DNA of 64,000 bases, from NCBI RefSeq assembly GCF_902459465.1, contig NC_047081.1, positions 1,798,001 through 1,862,000 on the forward strand, written 5' to 3'. The notes beneath the pieces were generated by a model that made no database searches, was not told the origin of the DNA, and saw nothing but the letters and a program-made list of their open reading frames with translations. A program made the translations under genes and the position numbers. Shown here piece by piece: positions 12,001 through 27,313 of the stretch. The number at the start of each line of letters is the position of its first letter. Positions within the stretch are counted from its first letter, which is position 1. Source of the DNA: Asterias rubens. Taxonomy: Eukaryota; Echinodermata; Asteroidea; Forcipulatida; Asteriidae.

Positions 12001-13609
12001 AGGCAAGCTTGGCGCCTGCGGTTTTTTTGCGCAAGAACTTCGACGTTATGTGGTTATGTAAAAAGGTAGGCCTGTCTGTTGTTATACCCCAAAATTTGAA
12101 TCCGAACGCGGAAACACTAACGCTTCTTCTCAGATTGTGGTTTTTCTGTTCGAGTAGAGGATTTATTTTTGCATCGGGAACATGAACTCTGGGTTTTCTA
12201 AAGAACGGTGAACATAATATTATTTTGAAATGAATTGTTTACATAGCATTTTTAAAAAAACTGTTCCAAAAACCAAAGGTTCTTTGCCTTAAGTATGTAA
12301 AGCTTGTTTGAAAAGGAGACATTAATCAACAGGGCCCACTTTCATAGCGCTGCTTAGCGGCTGATTCGGTGCTTCATGTGCGATTTCTATAAATTTATTC
12401 CTTGAATTATTCCATAGCGCTGCTAACCGTAAGCACACAAAAAAGCATGCTAACCTTCCGGTGCTCACTGCACGAAAATAAATGACGTCACAAACCAACC
12501 CACGGTCATGGGCCGCCCAATTTGTTTGATACTCTGTGAAATACGCTTGCACCTTAGCAATTTTTCTGCTATAGTAAGCACGAAAACTTGCTTACCGTTA
12601 TTAAGTAGTGCTATGAAAATTGGGCTCTGTTCATTGGTTTTGATGGTTGAGTGGTTTTACCTGGTGAAGTTTCCTCGTAAAAATTACGCTCGACAAACGG
12701 CGCACCACATGCCGCAGAACCACACTGAAAGATGCACTCTAAACAGCACAAAATTTAATATTATGTTCATGGTTTGATTTTTATTTGAAAAGTTTTTTTT
12801 TTTTTACAATAGCCATAGGCCGAATTGCAGTCAAAAATACAAAGAGAATAACACATTTCAAAGAGTTAAAGACACGTGGCACAGTTGGTCATTGTCAACT
12901 TCTCACTTGGTGTATCTCAACATAATTATGCATAAAATAACAAACCTGTGGAAATTTTAGCTCAAATGATTGTCGAAGTTGCGAGATAATAGTGAAAGAA
13001 AGAACACCCCCTGACACACGAAGTTGTGTGTTTTCAAATGCTTGATTTCGAGACCTCAAAATCTAACTCTGAGGTTTCGACATTTAATTCGTGGAAAAAT
13101 ACTTCTTTCTCGAAAACTTCGTTGCTTCAGAGGGAGCCGTTTCTCACAATGTTTTGTTTGCTACTATCAACCTCTCCCCGTTACTCGTTACCAAGTAAGG
13201 TTTTAAGCTTACTGATAATTATATTGAGTAATTACCAATAGTGTCCACTGCCTTTAACAATACACGAAAACAATTATATTAATATAAAACACCAAAATAA
13301 AAAAATAAAATAAAAATACGAAAATGATTAAAAACTGAAGGGTACAAGAAGTTTCAAACCGAAACCGCCATTAGGACTACCAAAATCTAGGACATCGCAA
13401 TATTGACAGGCAAAAGAACTAATTAATCTCAGGTTTTAAAAATAAACTCAGGTAGGTTTACATACAAAAATAAAAATTAAACAGCAACTTGGACTCGAGA
13501 AAGAACAGTATTAACCTATTTATACCCGCGTGACAATACCTGTATGAATGACTTGCAGAGTTGAAGCCAGAATTATCAGCGTCAACAACAACTCTGTTGA
13601 GATGTTCAT
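44..13609 (-). CDS. Large cadherin, N-terminal part (20 exons, continues off the left edge)
   Basis: Calcium-dependent adhesion protein. Exons, in coding order: 13609-13540, 11236-11112, 10252-10184, 9318-9223, 8714-8613, 8169-8032, 7614-7398, 6874-6765, 6467-6279, 5820-5674, 5241-5098, 4591-4395, 4039-3913, 3318-3242, 2800-2704, 2473-2351, 1982-1893, 1153-1052, 797-614, 144-44. Every junction has AG/GT and matching phase, giving 835 residues without a stop. Exon 1 encodes a signal peptide starting MNISTELLLTLIILASTLQ. About eight cadherin repeats follow. Linker motifs are NTNDNKATF (about residue 105), EDLDDKDPVF, SDIDTNCPGF, VQNLAPRF (degenerate), NDSNDNAPVF, MDVNDNPPMF and TDINDNNPEF. DRETKE/DRETRE and DADEP motifs fit the fold. 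No EGF, laminin-G or membrane segment lies within the window; those would be to the left. It could belong to the FAT/Dachsous, CDH23 or another long-cadherin group, and I cannot choose. A few tiny exons could have been missed, although phases agree throughout. Confidence 0.88.
455..580 (+). mobile_element. tRNA-derived SINE fragment
   Basis: It carries TTCAGCAGAGTGTCGGTTCG and AATCC (B box GGTTCGAATCC), then GGGACGTAAAGCCGTTGGTC and an ATTATAAAAGGGCATCGGC end. It lies in a cadherin intron. Reverse-orientation relatives are at 33190-33350 and 23450-23545. Confidence 0.6.
1213..1463. mobile_element. MITE, GGGTGCGTTCG family, copy 1
   Basis: The terminal inverted repeats are GGGTGCGTTCGCTTAGCTTC and its near-complement at the right end (GCAAATCGAACGCACCC). 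The interior is GC-rich and itself partly palindromic. No coding capacity. It lies in an intron of the cadherin gene. The same family occurs at 15802-16054 and 19444-19595. Confidence 0.8.
2036..2227. mobile_element. Partial copy of the dominant palindromic MITE (GTGTCCACTG family)
   Basis: Right half only: GAGGTCTCGAAATC, then GAGGGAGCCGTTTCTCACAA, TTACCAAGTAAG and the terminal GTGTCCACTG. It lies in a cadherin intron. Confidence 0.75.
2225..2300 (-). mobile_element. tRNA-derived SINE fragment
   Basis: The minus strand carries CACCAGAGCTTG-complement sequence and a degenerate B box (GGGTTAGAGTCCC). It is related to the better copies at 23450-23540 and 33190-33350. Confidence 0.45.
3601..3717. 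mobile_element. Partial copy of the dominant palindromic MITE
   Basis: It contains TTGCTCGTTACCAAGTAAGC, TTATTTTGAGTG and a GTGTCCAGTG end. The left half is missing or diverged. Confidence 0.65.
4647..5036. mobile_element. Full copy of the dominant palindromic MITE
   Basis: It begins TTAAAGGCAGTGG and ends GTGTCCAGTGTCTTTA. The centre is a tight inverted repeat (GATTTCGAGACCTCAG / TTTGAGGTCTCGAAATC), so the whole 0.39-kb element folds back on itself. Both arms carry family landmarks: ACGGCTCCCTCTGAAG-like on one side, CACAGGTTTGTTATTT on the other. No ORF. It sits in a cadherin intron. Confidence 0.85.
5388..5645 (+). mobile_element. LINE 3'-end fragment in a cadherin intron
   Basis: A short frame reads KSWSFSHAGPTLWND, then after an in-frame stop continues with a PLKIS...FKVKLKTTLF-like stretch. 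This is the usual look of the C-terminus of a non-LTR retrotransposon reverse transcriptase. It is followed by a GCGCCTTGAGCAC...CCTATAAATATT tail and an ATT-rich microsatellite. It is a 5'-truncated, dead copy. The family (CR1/L2-like) is inferred from the peptide pattern only. Confidence 0.65.
5841..5873. repeat. Short CATTT microsatellite
   Basis: An imperfect run of CATTT units lies in the intron next to the 5820-5674 cadherin exon. It is simple sequence with no coding content. Confidence 0.8.
6905..7330 (-). mobile_element. LINE 3'-end fragment with (AATC/GATT)n tail in a cadherin intron
   Basis: On the minus strand the frame near 7300-7180 reads APWMWNHLPQNIRQS followed by a TNFKTLCKSALF-like stretch, a typical LINE reverse-transcriptase C-terminus. 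Downstream on that strand come a GGCGCCGTATAAAT tail and long GATT tandem tracts (7083-7128 and 6905-6945). A GTATGAATAAAGTGTCTG stretch sits between the two tracts in plus orientation, so two LINE tails may be abutted. It is truncated and non-functional. Confidence 0.6.
7663..7760. repeat. Dispersed repeat with TTGGCTCTGAAAAAGAGG
   Basis: It matches 33770-33885 and 59540-59640 over AATAGTAAACTTGCGGGTAC, GTGTTGGCTCTGAAAA and GATATTTCGAACAATAT. It lies in a cadherin intron. Confidence 0.6.
9381..9530. mobile_element. Partial copy of the dominant palindromic MITE
   Basis: It holds the central GAGGTCTCAAAATCAAGCAT and the arm ATCTCGCAACTTCCACAACC...TTTTCAC. Both ends are lost. Intronic. Confidence 0.65.
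9797..9960. mobile_element. Partial copy of the dominant palindromic MITE
   Basis: Left arm only, from TTTAAAGGCACTGGACACTA through TTGGTAACAAGC to GATTTCGAGACCTCAG-like sequence. Intronic. Confidence 0.75.
10361..11063. mobile_element. Two adjacent copies of the dominant palindromic MITE
   Basis: A first copy (about 10361-10690) starts TTTAAAGGCAGCGGACACTA and runs into CACAGGTTTGTTATTTCATG. A second copy in the opposite arrangement (about 10690-11063) follows, ending GTGTCCAGTGCCTTTAA. Together they make a larger inverted repeat in a cadherin intron between exons 2 and 3. Confidence 0.75.
11435..11565. mobile_element. Small MITE, TTTCCGTATGGCGCC family, copy 1
   Basis: The ends are ACTTTCCGTATGGCGCCACC and its complement (TCGGCGCTATACGGAAACTG). 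The interior is AT-rich with CTCATTTTTACAAAAAG. A second, better preserved copy is at 21222-21350. Confidence 0.8.
12330..12630. mobile_element. Diverged copy of the GGGCCCAATTTCATAGAGCTG MITE family
   Basis: It starts GGGCCCACTTTCATAGCGCTGC and ends TAGTGCTATGAAAATTGGGC. Inner GCTTACCG/CGGTTAAGC-like arms are present. No coding content. Confidence 0.65.
12876..13257. mobile_element. Full copy of the dominant palindromic MITE
   Basis: It runs from AAAGACACGTGGCACAGTTG (diverged left end) to GTGTCCACTGCCTTTAA. The central arms GATTTCGAGACCTCAAA and TCTGAGGTTTCGA pair. It lies in the first cadherin intron. Confidence 0.85.
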
Positions 13610-14043
13610 ATTATTTTCTTTTGAAGAACGAGTCTTCACATTGGCGTAGTTTGAAACTCTTTAACTCTGTGGGGGGAAATAATAAAACTTTTCAAATCTA
13701 GTGCATTTTCATTGTAATCATTGCATAAAATAACAAAGATTGAATTTGAGTAAGTTATACAACTTTTTTACATAGAGTAGGTCTATCAAAGGAAAGGATA
13801 TTTGGTAATCAGTCTCTTAAAATTGATGACAATAATATAACTTCTTGCGTTATGTTTTTTACTTTGAAGTAATGTGGTAATGGAAAAGAATCAGTTTTCA
13901 TGATCCCCGAAATTTGAATCTGAGAAGCGTGTATTCCAGTTACGGAGTATTCTTCCTGCCTCACTTCGGATTTCAGCCATCTCAAAAATTCTACCACCAT
14001 TTTGAAATTAAACTTTGACAGGCTAGTTTTATTGTAGGTCTTT

Positions 14044-14146
14044 AAGTTTTTTATACCACCAACCTCTCCCCATTACCCGTCACCAAGAAAGGTTTTATGC
14101 TAATAATTATTTTGAGTAACTACCAATAGTGTCCACTGCCTTTAAA
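14044..14146. mobile_element. Partial copy of the dominant palindromic MITE
   Basis: Right end only: ACCTCTCCCCATTACCC, GGTTTTATGCTAATAATTA and the GTGTCCACTGCCTTTAA terminus. Confidence 0.75.
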
Positions 14147-14729
14147 AGGAATGTGGTTTGAAACAGAGGGATTCCAAAGCGTTTCCATCTGAACACATGT
14201 CAATCCCAAACAAATTAATTTGTCATGCATAAAACGTTTCTCCTGTATTCTTTTTACGGACAATTCTTCATGCATAGACATAGCCATTCCAAATTGTCTT
14301 CAATATCTCAACAACTCAACCACCTTTCGAAACAAAGTATACTCTGCATTAAGAGTCAACAATCTGTTATACAATAATTATTGGTGCTAGCTTTAAAACA
14401 ACGTTCCTATCGTACTTACGTTTTTAAGACAATGGTAACTCCAGGTTTGGTGATGTACGCATCAACGAATAGTGTACAATACAACAAGAGTAGTGCGGTA
14501 TGCAAATGAATGTCATGTATACTACTTACATTTCTACCTGCGTCTGGGTTGGGTCCAATGTCGCCAGTCCATGGAACAAACATGGGGTATTTATTTAGTA
14601 TCGTTTATGAACACCAGCTCCCGCGATAAAAACGATCAGAACAACTGATAAATATTGGAAGTTGACCCTCTTGGTCTGGTGTTTCCGAACTACACCCACA
14701 TGCATGATGGTGTGGGAGGTTTTTTAGTT

Positions 14730-15155
14730 TAAAGGCACTGGACACTATTGGTAATTACTCAGAGTTACTCTGCAGTTTCTGTGACATTGTGCACAGCAAA
14801 CAAACCCTTAAAGGCAGGCTCTTGGTAAAGACCAGTGTTCTCACTCTTGCACTGGGGCTTATTAATTGCTCATCGAAGTTGCAACTTAATAATATTATAT
14901 GAAAGGAAAGACTACCCTTTATGCAAATTTTGAACTTTCAGATGTCCGAAAATGGCTTCATTGCAAAGCCTTTCTCATTTTCGAAATTGTTGATAAAAAA
15001 ATCACCTTTCTCTAAAACCATCAATAAAGATGGGGTCGGTTTTATAACCACCAGCTTTCCGCGTTTTTTTTTAAGTCTATACCAAGAAAGTTTTCATGGT
15101 CATTCATTTTTAGAGAATAGTTCGAATTACCAAAGTCATAGACCCTCCCTTTAAA
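14730..15155. mobile_element. Diverged copy of the dominant palindromic MITE
   Basis: It starts TTTAAAGGCACTGGACACTA and keeps GACCAGTGTTCTCACT and ATCGAAGTTGCAAC, but the far arm is poorly conserved. It ends near CCCTCCCTTTAAA. Confidence 0.55.
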
Positions 15156-15619
15156 CTCAACGACTGGTAAGCTGTCTGTAATAATACTCATTCCTTTTTA
15201 ATTATACAAGTAAAACATAATTAATAGGTTCTTTCCGGATCATGGGATAGTCTTTCTTGATAATCTGAGATTAGAGGTTCTTTACTGATAATCATTTGAT
15301 ATTATTTCTCGATAATCGGGAAGGTTCTTTCTTGATAATCTGTAAGGTTCTCTTCTGATAATGTTTTTTTGTCCCGCGAATTTTACAAACTTCTTCACCG
15401 AACGGACCTTTAAAAGGTGTTGTGCTTATACCTGCATTTTCAAATGCTATTTGATATCACGCAACCGGTGTGCAATTTGTGCCGCGTGAGTTCTTAATTG
15501 CACATGCGATCTGTCTGTTTATATTCAGGTCGTGTTTCCAATTCAATTAAAATGTACCAAAGAAGGTTCACAGTGTATATTATATGGTGCCATTCTGGTT
15601 GTTTTTGTGTGGAGAGTAT

Positions 15620-15779
15620 GGCCCTTTTCGAAGCCACGGCTTCGGCTTTGGATTCGGCTTCGGGCTCCGTCCTCTCTTCTGTAGCCGTGAGAGCACGTGC
15701 GCAGAACACGCGCATTATTTTGTCAATTTCAGTCGGGACCAAACTAGCCTGAGCACAAGCCATGGTTTCGAAATGGGCA
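15620..15779. mobile_element. MITE, GCCCTTTTCGAAACC family
   Basis: The ends are GGCCCTTTTCGAAGCCACGG and GGTTTCGAAATGGGC. Inner GGCTTCGGCTTTGGATTCGG is typical of the family. Other copies are at 26584-26743 and 57070-57221, the latter inserted in a lectin coding sequence. A solitary left end is visible near 11960. Confidence 0.8.
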
Positions 15780-15801
15780 TAATTATGTCTGATGCATAAT
15801 A

Positions 15802-16054
15802 GGGTGCGTTCGTTTAGCTTCCATGGGTCATCCCCGGTCTGCCCCGGTGCGTTCAAATAGCTGTTGACGTCATTCCAGGGGCTCACCCAGGTCAGCCCCC
15901 AGTGCCCTGCTTGTGGAATGGGTCACTTGGGGGCTGGCCCCAGGTAAACGACGTCACTACGAGAGCGGTGAGTGGTCGTTCGTTTAGCTCTTGTCAGGGG
16001 CTCACCCGAGTGAGCACCGCGGGGTAGACCCAGGGAAGCTAAACGAACGCACCC
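15802..16054. mobile_element. MITE, GGGTGCGTTCG family, copy 2, with target-site duplication
   Basis: It begins GGGTGCGTTCGTTTAGCTTC and ends GAAGCTAAACGAACGCACCC, a near-perfect 20-bp terminal inverted repeat. Both sides are flanked by ATAATA, which reads as the target-site duplication. No ORF. Confidence 0.85.
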
Positions 16055-17169
16055 ATAATAGACCCTCCGTGACGTCACTAACAGCTCGTCTGTAGACTGG
16101 TCCCCTGTCCTTATCAGCAAAACAGGCACTTAGTCTTATCATTGCTCTATGGTCTTATACACAGGCCCAAATGAGTTCAGCGGATGAACTTGCAGTAGCT
16201 TTCAATTTCTGTGTTATGATTGGTCAGCTCCGAAGTGACGTAGTTTTTCAGCTACATACGCCAGCAGTTAACTGTATTTTCGATTGTCTGCTGCTGCGTT
16301 TAATTATGCTAAATGTTTGTAGGCCCCTATGCTGTTTGAATGACAAAGTTTGGTTGAATGGATGGATGGATGGATGGATGAGAGAAGGTCAAAGGTACAG
16401 CTGGCAGGCGCTAAAGACTGGTATTTGAAGTGTATTCACGAGCCTTGAAATGTGACGTCAGATGTTCAGGCTAAATCTGACACTGCATTCCACGGGGTGA
16501 ATTCGACTGTCCCAAAATGGCGCACCCAACAAAATATTTTTATTTTATTTTTATTGCGTCAGGTGAATTGAGTGAATATTTGCATAGTCATTGTTGACCA
16601 TTAGAAAAAAAACTACACTTAATAAGTATTCCTGTCTGCCGCATAAGTAAAGACGGTTACAACTTAATTAAATCCAAGTTTGTAATTAATTTTAATTAAT
16701 TGAGTACATTGGACCAACCCAATGTAGATTAATACAAAACAAACAATGGCTTGGTTCTTAAAGGTATCAAACAAGATTAGTATGGATACAAAACACCCTG
16801 TTCAATATTCAGCCCTGACTGGTGTTCTGGAAACACCGTAAAAAGGTACATTGCAGTAAATCTGAGCTCAAGATAGACTTGGTTTCAAGATCGCGGCTAG
16901 TAAATCGATTTGCTCTCAACCACACCATGCTCCACGGGTTAGACACAAAACCACGACCACATACTTGGAATCAAGTCTAATGCCAATCCGGAGCCGGGTG
17001 CAAGCTGAGCATTGGGTAGACTTGATTTTAAGTGCTGAGGTTGTGGTTATATATTGCCGCCCACACAGATTAGCTATCACACGCCCAAACTTGCGATTTA
17101 TGTGATCGTAGGTTATTGGTGAGACGGAGGTTTATCAACAAGAGGGCGCTATTTCAAAGCATAAGATAA

Positions 17170-17321
17170 TAGACCTTTTCGCAAATACCGGGGCGCGCGC
17201 GTAAAGCTTGGAATTAGGTGCATTGTGGTCTAGCTGGTATCCAAATTTGATCCATATATATCCCACAATGCACCTCATTCAACAGTCTGCGCTTGCGCAT
17301 TGGTATTTGCGATAAGGTCTA
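17170..17321. mobile_element. Small MITE with TAGACCTTTTCGCAAATACC ends
   Basis: The left end TAGACCTTTTCGCAAATACC pairs with GGTATTTGCGATAAGGTCTA on the right. The inner arms GGTGCATTGTGG and CCACAATGCACC also pair, so most of the 152 bp is one hairpin. It lies about 550 bp upstream of the sulfotransferase start codon. Confidence 0.8.
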
Positions 17322-17867
17322 TGGCTATCGGGTAGACTAAAACTACGATAACAGACTTGAAACCAAGTCTAAGGTGTGGGAAAGGCTCTTGACTTGACTA
17401 CGTTCAGTGTGCATCTCATCATTCTCCTGAAATAAACCTATTATGACTCATGCTTGGCCATACCTCAAAAATCTCCCCACAAGTTGTCTGAACAATTTTA
17501 CATAAAGGATATGACAGCTTCCGGAAGACAACTCGTGCATCGAAATTAGGTATGGATTACTTAAAGGGGAAAATTAAGTTTGCGATCAAACTTGGAAAAA
17601 ACGATCTCACTTTTTGAATATTTCAGAAACAAAGTGGACAAGATTGTCAATGTCGGAAGATGACTTCCAATAAGATTTTAAGCAAGACGTTTCCTTTGGG
17701 GAGGAACAGGCCCGGGGTCTTTGTCAGCAACCTGATGTAGACACGTTCACCTGTTTTCTATAATAGCTAGAGTAGTAAGCTGTGTTGTCTCGGGAACTCT
17801 GAGCAAAGCAACAGCCCACAGTCAAACTTTTGGTTAGCTAGTATTGTCACAACAGCAGTGAGCAACC

Positions 17868-19046
17868 ATGCCGTATCGGGGTTCTTTCTTCATCGGCTTC
17901 GCTCTGTCTTCCGCAATTTGGATTATCCTCGGAACATTAATCCTTCACCCGCCGATTTTGAAATTTCCTCCTAAAGGCACTGGGTCTATTGACGGGAATC
18001 TCTGCGCTTCGGAGACGCCTCCAAAAGGAAAAACTTGCATTCTAATCTTGGCCAGTTTACGGACAGGGTCGTCTTTCGTTGGCGAGCTCTTCGCTAATAA
18101 CCGAGATGTGTTCTATCTCTTCGAGCCTGGAATGGACCTTGGAAAGCGTCTCAATCACATCAGAGGAGGAAAGCAACTTGTAGAGAACGTTCTCTTGAGA
18201 ATGATTCAAGATCTGTTCAGGTGTGATTTCACCAACCTCCATTTTTATCTCCGGTGGCTCTCGAAGTTACCGGCTGATAAACTTTTGAAAATGGCGCCAA
18301 GATTGTATGAATACTGCCAGGAGAATTTGCTTCAAGGAACGTGCACCATAACAGAGAATGTTGCAAGGGTTGTGTGTCAGTCCAGCAGATACATTGCCAT
18401 CAAAACAATACGCATCCCGGATATGAGTCTGGTGCTTCCCATCGCCGAGCGTAACGCACTCAATCTGCGAGTGGTGCACTTGGTACGCGACCCACGTCCC
18501 ATGATTGCGTCACGATTCCTCGCCTTGACTCACAAGCGTTTATCTTCGGCCTCCTTCGCCAACACATCCCGAATCCTCCCGAACAGATCACGTGAGTTTC
18601 TATCCATCTACTGCAAGTACAACTGGCAGAACTTCGAGATTGGATCGCGTAACCCGACGCTAAAACAAAACTACATTTTCGTACGGTATGAAGACGCAGC
18701 TGTAGACCCATTAACGACTGTACAGAGACTATACCGATTTATAAATAAAACAGAAGTGCCATCAGCGTCGGTGCTGGAATGGATTGAGCTCAACACAAAT
18801 TGTGGCAACGAGAAGGGGTTGTACTCCACATCTCGCAACTCCACAGCAGTGTACCAACGGTGGCGGCGCACTTTGCCCTTTTGCCTCGCCAAGGAGATAG
18901 AGGGCGTTGGACAATGTCGTGACATGATGATAAGGATGGGCTATTTCCAAGTGAAAGATGAAGTCTATCTCAGAAATATGTCTTTGCCTCTTATCGGTGA
19001 CGCAGCAGTTATTAATCATCTAAAACATTCTTGGTTGTGGTTTTAA
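17868..19046 (+). CDS. Golgi carbohydrate 6-O-sulfotransferase (CHST family), single exon
   Basis: It transfers sulfate from PAPS to sugar residues of glycans in the Golgi lumen. The 392-residue product is a type II membrane protein with one N-terminal hydrophobic segment (about residues 6-26). The 5'-phosphosulfate loop ILASLRTGSSFVGELF is at about 59-74. The 3'-phosphate motif VVHLVRDPRPMIASR is at about 202-216. A late CGN...RWRRTLP stretch is typical of the Gal/GlcNAc/GalNAc-6-O-sulfotransferase group (CHST1/3/5/7-like). Several N-glycosylation sequons (NTS, NRS, NKT, NST, NMS) suit a lumenal domain. The whole domain is in one exon. The ATG at 17868 is the first in the frame and directly precedes the membrane anchor. 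Acceptor-sugar specificity cannot be read from the sequence. Confidence 0.93.
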   Translation: MPYRGSFFIGFALSSAIWIILGTLILHPPILKFPPKGTGSIDGNLCASETPPKGKTCILILASLRTGSSFVGELFANNRDVFYLFEPGMDLGKRLNHIRGGKQLVENVLLRMIQDLFRCDFTNLHFYLRWLSKLPADKLLKMAPRLYEYCQENLLQGTCTITENVARVVCQSSRYIAIKTIRIPDMSLVLPIAERNALNLRVVHLVRDPRPMIASRFLALTHKRLSSASFANTSRILPNRSREFLSIYCKYNWQNFEIGSRNPTLKQNYIFVRYEDAAVDPLTTVQRLYRFINKTEVPSASVLEWIELNTNCGNEKGLYSTSRNSTAVYQRWRRTLPFCLAKEIEGVGQCRDMMIRMGYFQVKDEVYLRNMSLPLIGDAAVINHLKHSWLWF

Positions 19047-19179
19047 ACATGTATTCATAGCCTTAACATCTGACGTCAAACTTCGAGGCTCGTGAATAAC
19101 GCCAAAGAGGCCGGGCCTTCATCCAGCTAAAGGTCATCCTCTCGTCCGTCCATCTTCACCTTCCACCTTCACTACCGCA

Positions 19180-19435
19180 ATCGAAGCCAAGATTGGGGGC
19201 AATTCGGTCCGCCGGAGATTCGTTCCCCATATTGGGAAATGTATGGGCTGAAGGAGGAATTTCCAAAAGAGGGCGCTAGCAGAAGAAGTTTGTACACAGT
19301 TAATAGGGGACAGATTATCTCCGGCCGCGGGGGGGGGGGGGGCAGAATCTCATGCACCGGTCGTACTGTCCCCCAATGGGAAATTAAAATGGGGTGGAGG
19401 AGGCAATTCAAAAGAGGGCGCTATTAGACGTAGTT
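19180..19435. repeat. Dispersed repeat with AAAAGAGGGCGCTA
   Basis: It shares TTCAAAAGAGGGCGCTAT, AGAAGTTTGTACACAGTT and CAGAATCTC blocks with 45340-45480. It also includes a G homopolymer at about 19329-19341. It is probably a degraded mobile element; the ends are unclear. Confidence 0.5.
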
Positions 19436-19443
19436 TTTACATT

Positions 19444-19595
19444 GGGTGCGTTCGTTTAGCTTCCCTGGGTCGACCCCAGTGTGTGGCGGGTTTTAATTCC
19501 AGGACGAACGTGGGTAATTATCTGCACACGTTCGTCCTGGAAAAAGAAAACGCCACACACCGGGGTGGACCCTGGGATGCTAATCGAACGCACCC
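19444..19595. mobile_element. MITE, GGGTGCGTTCG family, copy 3, long hairpin
   Basis: The ends are GGGTGCGTTCGTTTAGCTTC and GATGCTAATCGAACGCACCC. Inside, GTGTGTGGCG pairs with CGCCACACAC, and TTCCAGGACGAACGTG with CACGTTCGTCCTGGAA. The 152 bp can form an almost complete stem around a TAATTATCT loop. Confidence 0.85.
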
Positions 19596-20784
19596 ACAGT
19601 TTGCCATTCTAGGGGACATAATCTCCGAAGAATTTCCTGTCACTCCGGCCGGTGTCGCATTCTATTAAGTCCTCTGTGCAATACTATCTGGAGGACATTA
19701 ATATTGCACATGCAGTTAAATAATATTGGATTGAATAAATCCTTCAATATTTTTGTTTATTTTTTTCGGACAGTGTGGTAACCACACTCTCTTTTATTTA
19801 ACTTTTTTTTTTACAGCTCCTGTGCCAGACTAACTATCTGAGACTGAGGATAACGAAATGCACATTAGAACAATCATTAACCGTTTAGTTCCAGTCTGCA
19901 CAACTCCCTCAATGGACGCCCTCTGTCGACAACAACCGTTATAATCAGTGACGTCATGGAAATGTGACTGATACGTATCTCATGAATATTTACATTTGGG
20001 TTACTCAGCGGTTCGCGGAATCACATTATTCGATACCACAAACCGATAATACGACAAAGCAATACTGACAACTAAGTTCATAGCTTTTTCTAATACGTAA
20101 CTTTGCTTTTGTAACAAAAATAACAACAAAGTAAAGATGATTTGGAAATGTGCACGTGAAGTCATGTTATTAAAAGAGAGAATTTACTTTCTGTGATAAT
20201 TTATTTTGTATTGTAAGCATTTAATAAATGTAATTTCAAGAAATTGTATTGGTTTTCTATAACAACAAAGCAGAAGTTAAAACAAAATAATTGTTCTTCT
20301 GGTATTAAAACTATTTAAAATTATTCTAGAACTCACACATTTATTTTTTTATTTTTTTATAAGCTTTTAGCTTTTTGCTTTATATCATTTAAAATTTAAC
20401 ATGTATAAAGTATAATTTGTTATCCATATTTAATTAATTGTTTATCTATTTATATATGTAATAAGAACATGTTTAAATGGAAATGCACATGGGGAATTGT
20501 TTTATTAAAAAGTCACTTGCTCATTATACTAAATTTGTTGGTGAAATTTAATTAATTTAATAGATGTTCGTTGTTGAATGCCGCGCAAGAGTCGATACTT
20601 TTTCTGCAGAAATCAAATTTGTATTTGCCTACGTACATCGAAATCGGTTAGTCGATCCTTGACACGACAGAGGCATGCAAAAACTGTGAAAAAAGGACGA
20701 AAGACAACCGGAGAAGGAAGTTGAAATCACCATTGTTCCATCCCTTTAGATACTTCTACACAAATATAAACACATTTAACAGAT

Positions 20785-27313
<6,529 letters not shown>

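Larger units (their letters stand above)
13610..17867. other. Intergenic stretch between the cadherin and sulfotransferase genes
   Basis: These genes lie back to back, so this 4.3-kb spacer should hold both promoters. I see no protein exon in it. Recognisable content is repeats: dominant-MITE pieces at 14044-14146 and 14730-15155, the TTTCGAAACC MITE at 15620-15779, the GGGTGCG MITE at 15802-16054, a GGAT microsatellite near 16358-16379, and a MITE at 17170-17321. No TATA box or other promoter element could be assigned confidently. Confidence 0.6.
19047..20784. other. Spacer between the sulfotransferase and UBE2D genes
   Basis: It contains the probable sulfotransferase 3' untranslated region (AATAAA at 19734-19739 is one candidate signal), a hairpin MITE at 19444-19595, a dispersed repeat with AAAAGAGGGCGCTA, and a very AT-rich stretch at about 20200-20570. 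The UBE2D promoter and 5' untranslated region should lie near its right end. No further exon was recognised. Confidence 0.55.

Noticed and set aside
15494-15886. A 130-codon open frame on the minus strand
   Set aside because: It runs through two adjacent MITEs (15620-15779 and 15802 onward) and has no protein-like pattern.
19444-19595. A microRNA precursor hairpin
   Set aside because: The hairpin ends match the terminal repeats of a MITE family with copies at 1.2 and 15.8 kb, and nothing indicates a conserved mature microRNA.
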